Positions 1-8,055 of a stretch of DNA of 64,000 nucleotides are shown here, piece after piece. Below the pieces are notes generated by a model, which searched no databases, was not told the DNA's origin, and saw only the letters and a list, made by a program, of their open reading frames with translations. The first letter of the stretch is position 1; each line of letters begins with the position of its first letter. A program made the position numbers and the translations under genes. Origin of the DNA: JBBIOU01 sp037443205 (lineage in GTDB: Bacteria; Bacteroidota; Bacteroidia; Flavobacteriales_D; UBA2798); NCBI GenBank assembly GCA_037443205.1, contig JBBIOU010000009.1:28815-92814 (forward strand), given 5' to 3'.

Positions 1-1524
1 AATTTAGGCGAATTAAATTCTGATGCAGATGATTTTAGCCCTTGCCTTTCTACAGATGGTGAAGTTTTAATATTCAGTTCGCGAAGACCTAATGCACATA
101 TCCCTAAAGAACACGGTATATACGATGCCGATGTATATTATGCCGAATACGACAAAGGTAAATGGACCACTCCAAAAAGATTGGAGAGCCTTTGTACCGA
201 TAAAGATGATATTACCAGTATGATATCTTATGATGGAACAAAACTGCTGCTTTTTAAAGACGAAAACGGAAATTACGATATATTTGAAAGCTTTTTAAAA
301 GGCGCTTCGTGGACTTCACCTGCCAATTTTTCTAAAAACATCAATAACACAGATAACCAAACCTATGCCTCTTATGATTTTGATGATGTAAAAATATACT
401 TCATCAGCGACAGACAAACAGGAACTTCGCAATCAGGCACCGATATTTATTTCAGTGGTGTTATGGATAGAGCCAAACGCCAATACGGAACACCCATGTC
501 GGTGGGTAATGTTATCAACTCCCGCTTTAACGAAGGCTCAATTTACCTGCATCCTGACGGAGAAACAATGTATATCAGCTCGCAAGGACACAACAGCATG
601 GGCGGATACGATATTTTTGTTTCGTACAAAAAACAAGGACAATGGACCACTCCCGTTAATATGGGATACCCCATCAATACACCTTATGATGATTTTTTCT
701 TTAGCCTTACGGCTAACGGTAAACACGCCATTATAGCCTCTAACCGCCCGGGCGGAAAAGGAGGATTGGATTTGTGGAAAGTAACTTTTTGGGGCCCGCC
801 CAAACAAATGCTGGTTGATACAGAAGATCTTTTACTAGCCAGTATATCAAACCCTATAGCTGATAATACACTCGAAGCTTCGGTTGAAGTGCAGAAAAAA
901 AGCCTCACCGTATTTAAAGGCAGAACCATTGATGCCATTACCAAAAAACCCGTAGAAGCAATTATTGAAATTACTGATAATGCTACCGGTAAAATAATCA
1001 ATACATTTACTACCAACAGTGCTACCGGTAAGTTTTTGCTCTCGCTCAATTCAGGTAAAAACTACGGCATTGCCGTAAAAGCAGAAGGATATCTGTTTCA
1101 TTCCGAAAATTTTGACATCCCCCAATATGCTGATTATAACCTGGTAGATAAAGAAATTGAATTAAAAAACATTGCTGTAGGCAGTAAAATACAATTACGC
1201 AATATTTTCTTTGCCACCGGAAGCGCTACGCTTACTTCCGAATCTAATACCGAGTTAGATCGCCTGGTAAAACTCCTGAAAGATGTGCCTAAGTTAAAAG
1301 TAGAAATTAGCGGACATACCGATAACGTTGGGGGAGAAAGTTTTAACCAAAAATTATCCGAAGACAGAGCTGCATCCGTAGTGAACTATTTAGTTGGAAA
1401 AGGTATTGCCAAAGATAGATTAAGCGCCAAAGGTTATGGATCTTCTAAACCCATTGCCACCAATAATTCGGCCGAAGGAAGACAACAAAACAGACGTACA
1501 GAATTTGAGATTTTAGCTAATTAA
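1..1524 (+). CDS. PD40/OmpA-family envelope protein, 5' end outside window
   Basis: The reading frame is open from base 1, so the start and any signal peptide lie upstream; 507 codons are visible. The N-terminal two fifths hold PD40 (WD40-like) propeller repeats, with motifs such as PDGETMYISSQG and ASNRPGGKGGLDLW. Next comes a carboxypeptidase-regulatory-like beta domain (VFKGRTIDAITKKPVEA). The C-terminus is an OmpA peptidoglycan-binding domain with ISGHTDNVGG and LSEDRAASVVNYL, which carry the conserved Asp and Arg. Proteins of this build tether the outer membrane to peptidoglycan in Bacteroidota; PorE of the T9SS is a characterised relative. It has the same domain order as the protein at 60437-62449. 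Its specific role is unknown. Confidence 0.88.
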   Translation, partial: NLGELNSDADDFSPCLSTDGEVLIFSSRRPNAHIPKEHGIYDADVYYAEYDKGKWTTPKRLESLCTDKDDITSMISYDGTKLLLFKDENGNYDIFESFLKGASWTSPANFSKNINNTDNQTYASYDFDDVKIYFISDRQTGTSQSGTDIYFSGVMDRAKRQYGTPMSVGNVINSRFNEGSIYLHPDGETMYISSQGHNSMGGYDIFVSYKKQGQWTTPVNMGYPINTPYDDFFFSLTANGKHAIIASNRPGGKGGLDLWKVTFWGPPKQMLVDTEDLLLASISNPIADNTLEASVEVQKKSLTVFKGRTIDAITKKPVEAIIEITDNATGKIINTFTTNSATGKFLLSLNSGKNYGIAVKAEGYLFHSENFDIPQYADYNLVDKEIELKNIAVGSKIQLRNIFFATGSATLTSESNTELDRLVKLLKDVPKLKVEISGHTDNVGGESFNQKLSEDRAASVVNYLVGKGIAKDRLSAKGYGSSKPIATNNSAEGRQQNRRTEFEILAN

Positions 1525-1600
1525 ACCCAACATTGTCATCAGCCACGCATGGCGTGGTTAATGACAATACGCGTATGTATGTAGGTGGTATTTGGGTTAA
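1523..1600. repeat. Type A dispersed palindromic repeat (copy A1)
   Basis: The element begins inside the stop codon of the upstream gene. Outer arms are AAACCCAA (1523-1530) and TTGGGTT (1592-1598). Inside lies a stronger hairpin: ATTGTCAT (1532-1539) pairs with ATGACAAT (1561-1568), and CCACGC (1543-1548) pairs with GCGTGG (1552-1557). The segment GCGTATGTATGTA near the 3' side recurs in the copy at 45126-45208. Confidence 0.75.
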
Positions 1601-1621
1601 AACAAATGTGAGGTAACACAC

Positions 1622-1652
1622 AAAAGCCCGTCAATAACGATGGGCTTTTTAT
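1622..1652 (+). terminator. Rho-independent-type terminator
   Basis: AAAAGCCC and GGGCTTTTT form a stem closed by a 12-base loop and followed by a T-rich tract. It lies between the PD40/OmpA gene and purK and probably ends the upstream transcript. Confidence 0.6.
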
Positions 1653-1667
1653 TATGCATAAATAAAA

Positions 1668-1675
1668 TACCTTTG
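1668..1675 (+). promoter_or_regulatory. Bacteroidota -7 box for purK
   Basis: TACCTTTG matches TAnnTTTG exactly. Only four bases separate it from the purK ATG at 1680, so the transcript may be leaderless. Confidence 0.55.
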
Positions 1676-1679
1676 TATC

Positions 1680-2825
1680 ATGATAAAAAAATTTGGTGAA
1701 GAAAATTTCAGTTTAGGAATCTTAGGAGGCGGACAGTTAGGAAAAATGCTTATCCAGCAAGCTATAAATTATAATTTACAGGTTAATGTACTTGAACCCG
1801 ATAAAGATGCACCTTGTAAAAATATTTGCAATGAATTTGTAAATGGTAGCATTACAGATTTTGATACAGTTTACAATTTCGGTAAACAACAAGATGTATT
1901 AACCATTGAAATTGAACATGTAAATACTGAAGCATTGCTGCAACTCGAAAATGAAGGTATTCAGATTTTTCCGCAACCGGCAATTTTGCAACTGATACAA
2001 GATAAAGGATTGCAAAAAGAGTTTTACAAAAATAATAACATCCCAAGCCCTGACTTTTACTTAATCAACTGCAAAGCAGAAATAAATAATTACAGCAACG
2101 AATTTCCTTTTTTTCAAAAATTAAGAAAAGGAGGTTATGATGGTAAAGGAGTTTGTAAAATAGAATCGGAAAACGACTTAATTGACGCATTTGATGCACC
2201 CTCGGTACTCGAAAAATACGTAAATTTTAAAAAAGAAATTTCGGTGATTGTTGCCCGTAACAGCAGCGGAGAAATAAAAACTTTTCCGGTGGTTGATTGC
2301 GAATTTAGTCCTGAAGCTAATTTAGTGGAATTTTTATATTCACCCTCAGCAATAGGTGCAGAAACCGAAAAAAAAGCACAGCAAATTGCATACAATATAG
2401 CCGAAAAATTAAAAATTACCGGATTATTGGCGGTAGAAATGTTTGTTACCCATGATGATAAAGTACTGGTAAATGAAATAGCCCCACGCCCGCACAACAG
2501 CGGCCATCATACCATCGAAGCAAATTTTACATCACAGTTCGAACAACACTTAAGAGCGATATTAAATTTGCCCCTGGGTAATACCGATATGATTATGCCG
2601 GCTGTCATGTTTAATGTATTAGGTGAACCCGGTTATCAAGGATTTGCAAAATATGAGGGTCTGGAGCAAGTGCTTAAAACCAAAGGTGCTCATGTACATT
2701 TATACGGTAAAAAAATAACCAAACCATACAGAAAAATGGGGCACGTTACCATTTGCAACCCTCACCTTGATAAAGCGATTGACCTGGCAAAAAAATTGAA
2801 ACATATACTTAAAGTTAAGGCATAA
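1680..2825 (+). CDS. purK: N5-carboxyaminoimidazole ribonucleotide synthase
   Basis: PurK converts AIR, bicarbonate and ATP into N5-CAIR in de novo purine synthesis. At 381 aa the length is normal for the family. The N-terminal GILGGGQLGKML (residues 13-24) is the pre-ATP-grasp glycine-rich loop, and EIAPRPHNSGHH (about residues 266-277) is the conserved catalytic segment near the end of the ATP-grasp domain. The usual partner purE is not adjacent here. The ATG at 1680 aligns with the family start and directly follows a promoter box. The gene appears to be monocistronic. Confidence 0.93.
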   Translation: MIKKFGEENFSLGILGGGQLGKMLIQQAINYNLQVNVLEPDKDAPCKNICNEFVNGSITDFDTVYNFGKQQDVLTIEIEHVNTEALLQLENEGIQIFPQPAILQLIQDKGLQKEFYKNNNIPSPDFYLINCKAEINNYSNEFPFFQKLRKGGYDGKGVCKIESENDLIDAFDAPSVLEKYVNFKKEISVIVARNSSGEIKTFPVVDCEFSPEANLVEFLYSPSAIGAETEKKAQQIAYNIAEKLKITGLLAVEMFVTHDDKVLVNEIAPRPHNSGHHTIEANFTSQFEQHLRAILNLPLGNTDMIMPAVMFNVLGEPGYQGFAKYEGLEQVLKTKGAHVHLYGKKITKPYRKMGHVTICNPHLDKAIDLAKKLKHILKVKA

Positions 2826-2923
2826 TCATAAAATGTATATCGGTATCTGTGCCATATAATTATACCTTTATACAACGTTTCTTTACGTTTATAAAATTAT
2901 CGGCAACTAAATAATAATTTTGA

Positions 2924-2931
2924 TATATTTG
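2924..2931 (+). promoter_or_regulatory. Bacteroidota -7 box for the T9SS cargo operon
   Basis: TATATTTG matches TAnnTTTG exactly and lies 28 bases before the ATG at 2960. No convincing -33 TTG is seen at the usual spacing. Confidence 0.45.
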
Positions 2932-2959
2932 GCTTAATTTAGCTGTAAATTAGTACTTT

Positions 2960-5900
2960 ATGCGCTTTAGTCTGAATAAAATATTATTCTTTGTTTTTTA
3001 CTGTATTCTACACAATACGCAAGCAAATGTTATAATTATAAACAACCTAAATGATAATAATGCCAATGGTACTTTACGCTACGAACTTAACAATACTGCC
3101 AATAATGGTGATACATTGTTTATAAGTGTTAAAGGAACCATTTATTTAAACAATACGCTTAATATCAATAAAAATGTAACTATATACGGATTTTATCCGG
3201 TGCATACCACCATTGCTGCTGCTTCAGTTTTTTCAGGTAGTACCCTTTTAGATATTACGTCATCCGTAAAAATTGAGCAATTGGGTATAGTTAATCTAAA
3301 CAATGTGTCTAATCTAACCGGCCTAAGTGTACAATCGGGAAATAATTTATACATTAAGAATGTAAACATCAAGCAATTTACTGCCAGAGGAATAATTAAT
3401 TCCGGTGCCCTGCATTGTACCAACGTTTCGTTTATTTCCAACAGTGTAATTTCAACCGGTGCAGGGGGAGCTGTATTAAATAATAATCCGGGCTTAGCCG
3501 AATTTATTAATTGTACTTTTTATAATAATAGTGCCTTCCAAGGCGGAGCTGTTAGTAATTATGATCAGGTAAAATTTATACACAATACCTTTCATAATAA
3601 CACGGCATCTTCAGGTGCACACATCAATAATCAAGGAAATGCAGTAACCATACAAAATAATATTTTTACAGGTATATCACCATCGGCTCTGAATAATGCA
3701 GCCTCAACATGGAATAATAATGGTGGCAATGTTTATAGTTTCACTTCCCCCGGTTCATTTTTAGGTGTAACTACATCCGATATTTTTAATGCAACTATCA
3801 ACTTAAGAAGCAATATATTAACAGATGGTTATGGTTTGGAATATTTTACCTTACAAAATAACAGTACGGCCATAGATGCAGGGACTTTTGGTCCTGAAAT
3901 TCCTGCAACCGACTGCCGCAGAGCACCCAGGGTGTTGCATGGAGGTACAGCACAGAAAAAACCCGATGCAGGAGCCTGCGAATACACACCATTTACCGTA
4001 ACAAATATGATAACAAACGATTTTTTAAACAGAATAAATGCCATCAATCTAACAACATTACTATCTCCATATTACGTGGATTTTGATATACCTTCACCGG
4101 GTACTTTTTCATATAATAGTATAGTAAATATTAATAAAAATCATGTGATAATTGACGGATATACACAGCCCGGTTCAGCTATCTGGGGACCGGGAACCGC
4201 CATCAGCACAACAACCCCTTTTATTTTACCCATAACGATAAATTTTACAAGTTTTTCTTCAACCGGCTTAAATATAATAAATGATTCATGCAGTGTTAGC
4301 GGAGTAAAAATTTCGAGTACTAACTCGGCATTTACTATAAATAATGCTGATTATTTTCATTTATTTGGTAGTCAAATATTCAACTGTAATTTTGGGATTC
4401 ATGCACAATATACCGAAAACACTCTGATAGGCGGATTAGCACTCCACTCGAAAAACGTGATCCAGGATTGCGACAGTGCCGGAATATATTTTTCTTCTTC
4501 TCATCAGGCAGTTATCACAAATAATTTTATCGGTACTGATTTAGCGGGAAACAACCCGGCACCCTGTAATATCGGTGTTAAAATTATAAATAGTTCATAT
4601 ATTAATTTACCCGGAGATTACAGATGGTTTTCTGGTAATTTGATTTCGGGAAATGACGAAGCAGGTATTGATATTATTAATTCATCAAATGTATTTGTTT
4701 TGGGAAATTTTATCGGTACCGATCGTTTGGGCCTTAATGCCTTGCCTAACAAAACAGGTGTTATAATACGCAATAATTCAGATAGTGTATATGTGGGTGT
4801 AAATACTTTGGCAGGAAGAAACCTTATTTCAGGAAATGATAACCATGGTATAGAAATCAGTAATTTTAACAATCAAAGTTTTTTATCAATATCTAACAAT
4901 TATATTGGTACAAATTATTTTGGCAATGCTGCTTTAGCAAATGAGGATGATGGTATTTTTATTCAAAACAAACTAAATGGCAATACTTTGATTAAGAATA
5001 ATTTAATTTCGGGTAATGATGAAAATGGTGTAAATATTTCTTCCTCAAATTACATTAGTTTATCAGGTAATATAATAGGATTAAATACATCTCAAACCGC
5101 AGTTTTAGCTAACGGTAATTCAGGTGTTTATGCAGAAAATTCTTATTTTTTAAATATCGGCTTAACAACCGATAACAGAAACATTATATCCGGCAATACT
5201 CAACAGGGAATTCATTTTAATAATGTTGATTACAGTTCAATTCTAAATTCATATATAGGTATTAGTAACAATGGCAGCAGCTTTGGAAACATTGAGCATG
5301 GAATATTGGTAGAAAACGGTTCTTACGCTATAAATATCGGCTCGCATACCGACTCGCTTATTGTTGCTAATAACAATGCTCATGGAATATACATTAGAGG
5401 TACATCCGATGGTGTAGATATCAAACCATTTAGAATTGAAAATAACGGCCTTTTAGGTATTTCACTTGATAACAATAATACGCCCAATCCCAATCCTAAT
5501 GATACCGATGATACCGATACAGGACCGAATGGTTTGCAAAACTATCCGCTTATTCAGGTAAAAAACTGCGGTAATACTACCAATGCATCTGGTATGTTGT
5601 ACATAGATGCCGGTATTGGTTATAGATTAGATTTTTTTCTAAGTTCATCTCCTCCTGATCCATCTCAACACGGTGAAGCAGGTAAATTCTTATACACTTA
5701 TATATTTACTACTGGAATTACAGGGATATATAATTTTGATATAACCCTGCCTTATGTACCTACGGGTAGTTATGTAACGGCAACTGCCAGCAAACAAATT
5801 TCTTCGGGTGTAATGGCTACTTCCGAGTTTTCGCTCAATACACAGGTAAGTTTAGTAAATATAGTACCCAATGTTACAGTTACCGAACCACTTTGCTTTA

Positions 5901-7123
5901 ATGATATAACCGGAGCAATCAATGTATCACCGTCAGGTGGTGTTCAGCCCTATATTTTCAGCTTATATGATGTTGGTAATGTGCAGATAGGAACAAGCTT
6001 TACGGGTAACAACTATTATCACAATCTCCTGGGGGCAGGAACATATTATTTACATATACAGGAAAGTGCGGGTTGTGCAATGATAGATACAATTATAATC
6101 AATCAACCCCAGGCACTTACTTTAAATTTATCGGTTAATAACGAAACTTGTTTGGGATTTAATGATGGCTCGGTAATTCTTTCAGCTTCAGGAGGTACAT
6201 CGCCTTACCAGTTTTCGCAAGATGGTGTAAATTATAATACAATAACGCAGTATGCTAATTTATCTCCCGGTGTTTATACCTTTTATGTTACCGATAATAA
6301 TAACTGTAATGTTAATCAGTCAGCTACCATTAATCAGGGAGTAGCACAACCTCTTCCGCCTATATTTAATCCTTCAATTTACGAATTTTGCTTAACAGCT
6401 CAACCCGTAACTGCCAATGCCAATTATACAGTGTACTGGTATACAGACAGTACATTAACCAATTTAATATATACCGGCAATCCTTATACCACCATGATAC
6501 CGGGATGGGTAACCTATTACGTTACTCAGGAATTAAATAATTGCCACAGCAATCCCTCAACTGTTTCTATTTTGTTAATCAACGAACAATTAGTTCAAGA
6601 CGGAAGTCCTTATTATGGTTGTTCAGACCTGCCGGTGCAAATAAATGTGGGTGTGTCTGCTCCCGGTTCTACTATACAATGGTCGTCTGCTGCCGAAATT
6701 TCTGATTTAGCATCATTTACTCCGCTTATTACCGCTGCTGCCAGCAATAGTTATTTTTATAATGTAAATATTCCTTATTTGAGCGGAAATTCAACGTGTA
6801 TAATTACCGATAGCATATATGTTGAAATCAATAATTCACCCGATTGCGGATTAACCAGTACATACAATGCTTTTAGTCCCAATGGTGACGGAATAAATGA
6901 TGTATGGATAATAGACGGTGCATATTTTTACCCGCTTAACAGGGTAACAATATTTAACCGTTGGGGAAACAAATTATTAAATTTTAATAATTACGATAAC
7001 CGGAACGTAGTATGGGATGGAAGTTATAAAGGAGAAATATTACCTTCAGGTACTTATTTTTATTTAATAGAATTTATCGAAGTCAATAAATCTATAACAG
7101 GATGGGTACAAATAACCAGATAA
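2960..7123 (+). CDS. Giant secreted beta-helix protein with T9SS type B C-terminal domain
   Basis: This 1387-aa protein starts with a signal peptide (residues 1-22). Residues about 100-830 are Asn/Gly-rich parallel beta-helix sequence. Between about 510 and 815 a 60-70 residue unit recurs, with NLISGND followed by a Gly-Ile/Val and then an FIGT or YIGT motif. Two SprB-like repeats follow at about 970-1130 (LCFNDITGAI; CLGFNDGSVILSASGG). The last 90 residues, starting AFSPNGDGINDVW, form a type B sorting domain (gliding-motility-associated CTD). That domain sends proteins through the T9SS to the cell surface. It is the first gene of a three-gene operon, with a PorP/SprF partner starting 4 bases after its stop. 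It is probably a surface adhesin or filament; the ligand is unknown. Confidence 0.88.
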   Translation: MRFSLNKILFFVFYCILHNTQANVIIINNLNDNNANGTLRYELNNTANNGDTLFISVKGTIYLNNTLNINKNVTIYGFYPVHTTIAAASVFSGSTLLDITSSVKIEQLGIVNLNNVSNLTGLSVQSGNNLYIKNVNIKQFTARGIINSGALHCTNVSFISNSVISTGAGGAVLNNNPGLAEFINCTFYNNSAFQGGAVSNYDQVKFIHNTFHNNTASSGAHINNQGNAVTIQNNIFTGISPSALNNAASTWNNNGGNVYSFTSPGSFLGVTTSDIFNATINLRSNILTDGYGLEYFTLQNNSTAIDAGTFGPEIPATDCRRAPRVLHGGTAQKKPDAGACEYTPFTVTNMITNDFLNRINAINLTTLLSPYYVDFDIPSPGTFSYNSIVNINKNHVIIDGYTQPGSAIWGPGTAISTTTPFILPITINFTSFSSTGLNIINDSCSVSGVKISSTNSAFTINNADYFHLFGSQIFNCNFGIHAQYTENTLIGGLALHSKNVIQDCDSAGIYFSSSHQAVITNNFIGTDLAGNNPAPCNIGVKIINSSYINLPGDYRWFSGNLISGNDEAGIDIINSSNVFVLGNFIGTDRLGLNALPNKTGVIIRNNSDSVYVGVNTLAGRNLISGNDNHGIEISNFNNQSFLSISNNYIGTNYFGNAALANEDDGIFIQNKLNGNTLIKNNLISGNDENGVNISSSNYISLSGNIIGLNTSQTAVLANGNSGVYAENSYFLNIGLTTDNRNIISGNTQQGIHFNNVDYSSILNSYIGISNNGSSFGNIEHGILVENGSYAINIGSHTDSLIVANNNAHGIYIRGTSDGVDIKPFRIENNGLLGISLDNNNTPNPNPNDTDDTDTGPNGLQNYPLIQVKNCGNTTNASGMLYIDAGIGYRLDFFLSSSPPDPSQHGEAGKFLYTYIFTTGITGIYNFDITLPYVPTGSYVTATASKQISSGVMATSEFSLNTQVSLVNIVPNVTVTEPLCFNDITGAINVSPSGGVQPYIFSLYDVGNVQIGTSFTGNNYYHNLLGAGTYYLHIQESAGCAMIDTIIINQPQALTLNLSVNNETCLGFNDGSVILSASGGTSPYQFSQDGVNYNTITQYANLSPGVYTFYVTDNNNCNVNQSATINQGVAQPLPPIFNPSIYEFCLTAQPVTANANYTVYWYTDSTLTNLIYTGNPYTTMIPGWVTYYVTQELNNCHSNPSTVSILLINEQLVQDGSPYYGCSDLPVQINVGVSAPGSTIQWSSAAEISDLASFTPLITAAASNSYFYNVNIPYLSGNSTCIITDSIYVEINNSPDCGLTSTYNAFSPNGDGINDVWIIDGAYFYPLNRVTIFNRWGNKLLNFNNYDNRNVVWDGSYKGEILPSGTYFYLIEFIEVNKSITGWVQITR

Positions 7124-7126
7124 GCC

Positions 7127-8047
7127 ATGATGCATAAATTTTATGTCATAACATATTTTGTTTTTTATACAGGCATTGCCCGGGCACAACAAGATGCCCT
7201 GTATTCGCAGTATATGTTTAATCAGTTTGTAATTAATCCGGCTTATGCGGGTAGTCGTGGTATGATAAGCTCAGTATTGGTAAGCCGCAGCCAATGGGTA
7301 AATATTAACGGTGCACCGCAAACCTCAACATTTTCTATACAAGCCCCTTTTTCAAAACAAAAAATGGCTTTGGGTTTACAGATGTTTGTAGATAAAATTG
7401 GTCCTTCTAAAAACAATGGGGGATATTTGAGTTACGCTTATCATATCAAAACAAATAAAGGTAAATTAGCATTGGGGTTAAGAGGCGGTATTTACAGCGC
7501 TGAGTTAAATTGGAATGCCCTGGTTTACGAAAATCAAAACGACCAATTTATTGGTACCAGAAACGCACAAACTACTGCACCTTCATTTGATGCCGGTACC
7601 TACTATTATACCGATAAATTTTATTTCGGAGCATCCATTACGCATATTAATAAACCTAAAATAGATTATTTAAATGCACCCGAAAACACAAATTTTTATC
7701 TTCGCAGACATATTTTTATTATGACAGGCTATGCACATAAAGCAAACGATAAATGGATTTTAAAACCCTCGCTTATGCTTAGAAAAGTAGGTAATTTACC
7801 GATTAATGCCGATATAAACTTTAGTGCATTATACAATAAAAGTTTTCAGGCCGGTATTTCATTCCGTTCATCTCGTAGCATAGTATTTTTAACAGAGTTT
7901 ATCATAAAAGAATCTCTCAGGGTAGGTTACTCAGCCGATATCAGCCTTAACAGGCTTCGTTCTTACTCGGGTTTAAGCCATGAGATTATGATTGGTTACG
8001 ATTTTAATTTATTAAAAACTAAGTCAGTTTCGCCACGTTATCTATAG
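7127..8047 (+). CDS. PorP/SprF-family outer membrane protein
   Basis: This 306-aa protein has a signal peptide ending near ARAQQ and the family-defining N-terminal block QDALYSQYMFNQFVINPAYAGSRG-type sequence, of which YSQYMFNQFVINPAYAG is seen at about residues 26-42. The rest is a 12- to 14-strand-like beta-barrel. In Flavobacterium johnsoniae SprF is needed to secrete the type B cargo SprB, and related barrels are encoded beside type B cargo genes. The position directly after the beta-helix gene fits a dedicated cargo partner. A second in-frame ATG directly follows the first, so the start could be one codon later. Confidence 0.88.
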   Translation: MMHKFYVITYFVFYTGIARAQQDALYSQYMFNQFVINPAYAGSRGMISSVLVSRSQWVNINGAPQTSTFSIQAPFSKQKMALGLQMFVDKIGPSKNNGGYLSYAYHIKTNKGKLALGLRGGIYSAELNWNALVYENQNDQFIGTRNAQTTAPSFDAGTYYYTDKFYFGASITHINKPKIDYLNAPENTNFYLRRHIFIMTGYAHKANDKWILKPSLMLRKVGNLPINADINFSALYNKSFQAGISFRSSRSIVFLTEFIIKESLRVGYSADISLNRLRSYSGLSHEIMIGYDFNLLKTKSVSPRYL

Positions 8048-8055
8048 TAAATCAG